Assembly: GCA_025267735.1 (NCBI GenBank)
Contig: CM046301.1
Span: 14,878,190 to 14,942,189 of the forward strand
Reading direction: 5' to 3'
DNA from: Mactra quadrangularis
Lineage: Eukaryota; Mollusca; Bivalvia; Venerida; Mactridae
Length of the DNA stretch: 64,000 nucleotides
Part shown: positions 59,423 to 64,000 of the stretch, piece after piece
Layout: the number at the start of each line of letters is the position of its first letter
Numbering within the stretch: position 1 is the stretch's first letter
The notes under the pieces: generated by a model
Seen by the model: only the letters and a program-made list of their open reading frames with translations
What the model was told of the DNA's origin: nothing
Databases searched by the model: none
Made by a program: the position numbers and the translations under genes

Positions 59423-62046
59423 CTAATTCCTAATTCTTTGCTAAACTCTTTCCACAAATAACGAGATGACCTATACTATACATGTTTAAGTACAGTCTCT
59501 CGTCGAATATTGTGTTAAACTCACACGTAATGTTGTTTTTTCTGTTGTTTTTTCTCATTAGTATATACTGTAGTCTAGAAATTAATTTTAAACAATGCTA
59601 TATTTTTATTCAATGAAATACAAAGGTGTTATCTCAGATTCCGTATGCCCCATACAACTTTGGGTACGCAGAGTTCTGAAAATATATCTTTTTATCTACT
59701 CTTCACAAACGAATCTCTGTAAAGGACGATCTTTGGAATCATTTTTTTTGCGAGTTCAAGGTACACAAGCCTACACATCACTTAATTCGTAAGGACATAA
59801 ATATACAATTTCATTATATTGTCATTCTAATCCACCTCAGAGTTCTTCTATGCAGATATTTATCTTCGTAGTTGCAGGTTGTTCCGGATGATACAATGTC
59901 ATCTAGGAATTTCAAACACCTTCCTGCATTTTGCTGGTATAGTACATCCGTGTGTCTAGTTATGTACGGAGACAATCATATATTATAAGTTGACATTTAT
60001 TCTCAATGATACCTTTCAAAATGTATATGAATACAAGAGTCATGTTCATACATTGATAGTTGTAGAAAAAGACTTTAAATGAAATTTTAATCATGCTTGC
60101 CGCAGATGCATGGATCTTTTCTATAATTAAAGATGTTTCCATGTAAATTGTTTTATTGTACTGAACTTGGACCAAGTGACTATTAATTTCCTTCGTGAAT
60201 GTCGAATGGTTAACTAGAATGAACATAATTTTGCACAAAAATGTTTTTGAAGGCATTGTATAGAGTCATCGGTCGGGTACCTGTCGATCGCCTTTAAGGT
60301 GACTTGGTGAGAACACAGCGTTGGTATGGTATAATGAAATGTATTATAATGTGGTGAAAATTTTAACCCGGAAGTCTGAAAGTTTCAGATAGTTTATGGG
60401 CCATATCAAAATGTAGCATGTCACATCAAATTTATATCGTCATAATTATAACAACATACGTGTGTTTTACCAATCAATTAAAACTCAATTTTTACAACTC
60501 ATTTATGGCCGCTTCCTTGTCCGTTGTACTGAGCTAGTTAAAAAAAACATTTCTAGCAAGCTCGATTTTTGGAGTGTAATTTGAACGCAACGCGAAGTTG
60601 GCTACCTATGTCTCTGGTATAGTAATCACTGTCGCTATTCTCTTGTTTGTCAAGGGAATTTAGATAATGCAGCATACTTGCAACAACATTGTTTAGTTTT
60701 GGTCAACTTAGTGTGATACTTACTATAAGCCCGCTAATTTAAATACTCGATTACCCCCGTACAGATTTACGTATGCCTTATGTCGATAGTGAGTACAGAA
60801 GTACTGTTGTAAGTAATAAGATCAGCGGGGTTAATGTGTGCACCACTGACAGTTAAATATTTTTCAGTATGTATGAGTGCAACCGATTCCTTTGTTTTAC
60901 TTGGTTGTGAATTTGTGCATCTCAATAAGTTCTTTAAAGTTTTGATAAAATATAATGAACCATACATTTGATATAATGTTATGCTTTCAGTTATAATATA
61001 ATAATATGTATGTATTAACTTGTAATATCAATTTGAATTTATGATAATTAAATTTGATAACATGTACGTTTGATTCATTTTACGGATTAAACTTTAAATA
61101 TTGGACGCACTAACGATCATGACTTCCGGTTTGTTAAATTCGTCTTGATAATGTATGATTTTGTATGGGTACAAACTGTCACAACTCGATATCCAATGTC
61201 TAATTTTGTACAGTATCGTTCACAGAGGCTATCAGGATTCTCGATACAAGATCTTGATTACCTCGGGGTACGAAATGAGATTTGTAAATACTGAGCGATT
61301 TCGATTATCCTGTGTTGTTGTTTTATAGAGAATAATAGTTGTGAGACACAACGCCTACATTGTTTCTATACGTTCTTAATTCTTATATCAAATCAGTTCA
61401 AATTCTGAGGTCATCATGTGTATAAATCTTTAACTTATGATATGGTTTGACACAACAGTTTGACTTTTATATTGAATAGATTTCATAAGACCATAAATAA
61501 GACAAATATATTATTTGTCATTTTATACTAATTTTATCTAATTTGCCGTTGGTCATCATTTGTCAAGTTCAACAGTGTCTTTTTAATCACACGACACAGT
61601 TTGAGTGTTAGACTAATTGAGATTTATACAATGTGAAATGCATGTGTCTGAATCCATCAGTGATGTTATGTTCAGTAATAGATTTATATATTAGTGTAAC
61701 ATGATGTATGTGTTACAGTGGAATTGTGGAAGCAGGTAATTGGTCGCTAAAATTTACATTATTAAAATAATGACATAACTGATTTCACAATTTAACTGTA
61801 ACAAATATATCGTTATAAATAAGACAATAAAGACATAAAATAAGACAAAAGTATCTAGTTCTATCAATTTATTATTATAATTATAGAAACATTTATATAC
61901 AATAAGACATAACAAACTTAACAATACATTAACAATGAAATCAACAATTAAGCACATTTATCATCAAATAAGCACTCTAATTACATTAAGCACTGTTTAA
62001 AATTTCAGTATACAAAATTCAAGCGTCTATATAACATGACAACATT

Positions 62047-63891
62047 TTACTGAAAACTAAGATTTCTAGATAAACGACTTCTTGATCTTCTACTAGTTAC
62101 TTGTTTCTCACCAGCTGTCCAAGATTTGGATTTTATCCGGAAGTGACGTAAATCAGCGGAATGATCTTCATGTAACATTGGTTTATAGTTGATAGGATCA
62201 CATAATTCCTGAAAATACAAAATAAGAATAAAATGAAACATCAGAATAGAATGTAAATAAAAGCTAGTATTGTTCTGTTCTGTATTGCCAAATCAATTAC
62301 AATGATTAGGGTAAACAAACATATTGAAATAAGTAGTTGTGGCTGTTACTGTGAATCTTGGAACAAACCATTCCAGGGTATTTATGACTTGAGCATTTTC
62401 TCTTGAAAATAGGGTTAGGGAATACTTTATAACAGTAATATTGCAAAAATGTCCCAGAAAATTTTTGATTAAAACCATGAAAAATACGGTCTTTGTAGAA
62501 TGGCGACACTTAGTCAATATGAATGGTAAAACCATAATTGAATAGTTATAAATATTTTCTACAGTGCATTTTACATCTGAAAACAATTTATAAAATATTA
62601 ATTGATAGAATTTTAAGATAGAATATTTACCTTGTTAGTTTGATAGAAAGCTTTATAACCATTATGTAGAAGATAAACTTCAGGAAAGTTCAGTTTTGGA
62701 TAATGTTGTTTGTTCATTTCACGATCTTGACTTCTTAGAAAACGGTACCTGAAATGATAATAAAATAAATACATAAATATGGGTACAAATAATAGTGATA
62801 TTATTGAATGATACAGATATTCAAGACTCAAGTTTCAAGTAATATATCATTGTCCCAGATTGTGGTAAAATTGAAGTAATTAGGAATATTTCAATAATTT
62901 TTTATTTGTATAAAGTATATATTCAGTTTGATATGAATGCAAATACTTTGACTTATACTCATGAACAGAACAATTTTATTTGCACAGTACAACATGTGAT
63001 TAAATTATAATTGGTCGAATAAACGGTTTTCGTGGTGTATTGAGAACAGTGGTAAACAGTAAAATAATAAATAGAAATTGAAAAAAATATCAATGAATGA
63101 AGTATGACAATTTTTGTAGGATACTTACATTTTAGGACCTCTCTCAGATGAAAACTCACAATGAAATATTAAAACATGAGGTTTATCTGTTGATGTAGAA
63201 GTTTGAAGTAAACTATGAACTTGATCTTTTGTATACATGTTGACAGCTCCTTTAATATGTCCACCTTCAAATTCATATGGATATCTACAATCTACGATGG
63301 TCACTTTACCAAAATTCTCTTTATACTTTCCATTCACGACGTCAACCATAGTTTCAGCGGTGATAGATTTCAAGTCTCCATGTTTACCAGGAATTGTGGG
63401 TAATGTGTAAGCACGTGATCCATCAGCGATGAGTTCACGTGACTCTAATCTTTCAACAGCTTCAATAATCTCCTGAAATAGATATAACAATAATAAGTAA
63501 AACACAGCCTTTATAAAATTTTATTTTTAAAATCTTACTTGTGTATGCTATTATTAGGACAGCTGTCAATTTATTGTTATTATTAAGATTGTTAAATTTA
63601 ATATATGTTCATTTTCCTGACAAAAACATTTAATATATAAAAGCTTGAATTCACTGTAACTGTACAAATTTCATATCGTCTTAAGCAGTATACAAGGATG
63701 GATAATTCGAGTAGAATGACTTATGAAAAGGTTTTTACCTGACTCTGAATGGTATGTTCATCAAATAACTCTCTCAATCTTTTAGTAGTTGGTGATTCTT
63801 CTGAGAGATCATCTTCAGCTGGACGTTTACCAGAAAACAAGCTTCTTCTGGTACCACGTGTTGACTTCTCATTTCTAGTAGTAAAATCAAC
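62047..63891 (-). CDS. CDC25: CDC25-type dual-specificity phosphatase, paralog 2 (5' end outside the window)
   Basis: Four 3' exons in transcript order: 63891-63739, 63472-63129, 62748-62631 and 62208-62047, matching exons 3-6 of paralog 1. Two short 5' exons should lie beyond the right edge. The catalytic exon encodes the same protein as paralog 1 except Val for Ile in ETMVDVVNG, with HCEFSSERGPKM intact. The docking tail ends LSRNLSFQ as in paralog 1. Exon 3 has diverged strongly: TRRSLFSGKRPAEDD and EESPTTKRLRE keep the TRRSLF and ESP sites, but the rest differs. The two proteins should share catalysis and differ in regulation. AATAAA (minus) lies at 61873-61868. Confidence 0.93.
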
Positions 63892-64000
63892 CTGAAATGA
63901 TTTAAATAAAATATAGAAAATGGCAAAAAATAATAATAATGCTAATAAAAGTATGGCCATAGGAAATTCAGTTCATAACTATGCTGGTAAGCATAAATTA

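Larger units (their letters stand above)
57950..62046. other. Intergenic region between the CDC25 paralogs
   Basis: Contains the promoter of CDC25 paralog 1, two copies of a segment of about 244 bp (58363 and 59180), a family C SINE (58745), and the 3' UTR of paralog 2. From 59.5 to 61.7 kb I see no gene or clear element, only AT-rich DNA and a possible degenerate SINE near 60490-60620. Confidence 0.5.

Noticed and set aside
59595..61957. Several ORFs of 65-98 codons
   Set aside because: AT-rich chance frames without splice support or recognisable protein features.

Overview
This is an AT-rich stretch of animal nuclear DNA. Genes are split by GT-AG introns, intergenic space is large, and tRNA-derived SINEs, MITEs and minisatellites are abundant. 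The gene content and the character of the repeats suggest a lophotrochozoan, most likely a bivalve mollusc. That is inference; no species is claimed. No prokaryotic gene, CRISPR array or rRNA gene is visible.

Layout from left to right. (1) 1-11 kb is mostly repeats. It holds a possible 3' end of a gene at the left edge, a LINE RNase H fragment, several MITEs and SINEs, and a two-exon gene (5334-6447) for a secreted 8-cysteine peptide. That peptide has an eclosion-hormone-like cysteine framework and a C-terminal RFGK amidation signal. (2) 11213-18087 (+) is a complete seven-exon gene for V-ATPase subunit D (249 aa). A hAT foldback element lies in intron 1 and a dead mariner in intron 3. (3) 22652-26823 (-) is a complete six-exon Arpin gene (223 aa), an inhibitor of Arp2/3. 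(4) 30604-33547 (-) is a nearly intronless, highly charged protein of about 980 residues that I do not recognise, broken by a +1 frame change near 31.9 kb. (5) 35-37.5 kb holds two elements of about 1 kb with inverted ends. (6) 38464-44798 and 48708-52810 (+) are tandem paralogs of a sarcosine/pipecolate-oxidase-type flavoenzyme. They share the same six-exon structure, both end in the peroxisomal signal SKL, and both keep the lysine and cysteine expected at the flavin. (7) 54542-57949 and 62047-63891 (-) are tandem CDC25 phosphatase paralogs; the second runs off the right edge.

Four things stand out. First, each oxidase paralog contains a minisatellite built from one of its own 3' splice junctions: 38-bp units before exon 4 in the first gene, 48-bp units before exon 2 in the second. 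A real exon therefore follows dozens or several near-perfect decoy acceptors. Second, both tandem pairs contain individual exons that are almost identical at silent sites while neighbouring exons and introns have diverged, which looks like exon-scale gene conversion. Third, a family of MITEs of about 399 bp with CAATCTG ends and 9-bp target duplications occurs three times intact and once as an end-to-end deletion relic. Fourth, the 8-cysteine peptide with an RFamide-type tail is a candidate undescribed hormone.

The V-ATPase D, Arpin and CDC25 proteins are housekeeping functions (vacuolar acidification, actin branching control, mitotic entry). The oxidases probably act in peroxisomes on secondary or N-methyl amino acids. 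Nothing suggests that these neighbours form a common pathway. Exon boundaries were set by hand from splice consensus, continuous reading frame and homology. For every complete gene except the broken one at 30.6-33.5 kb, the exon lengths sum to a whole number of codons.
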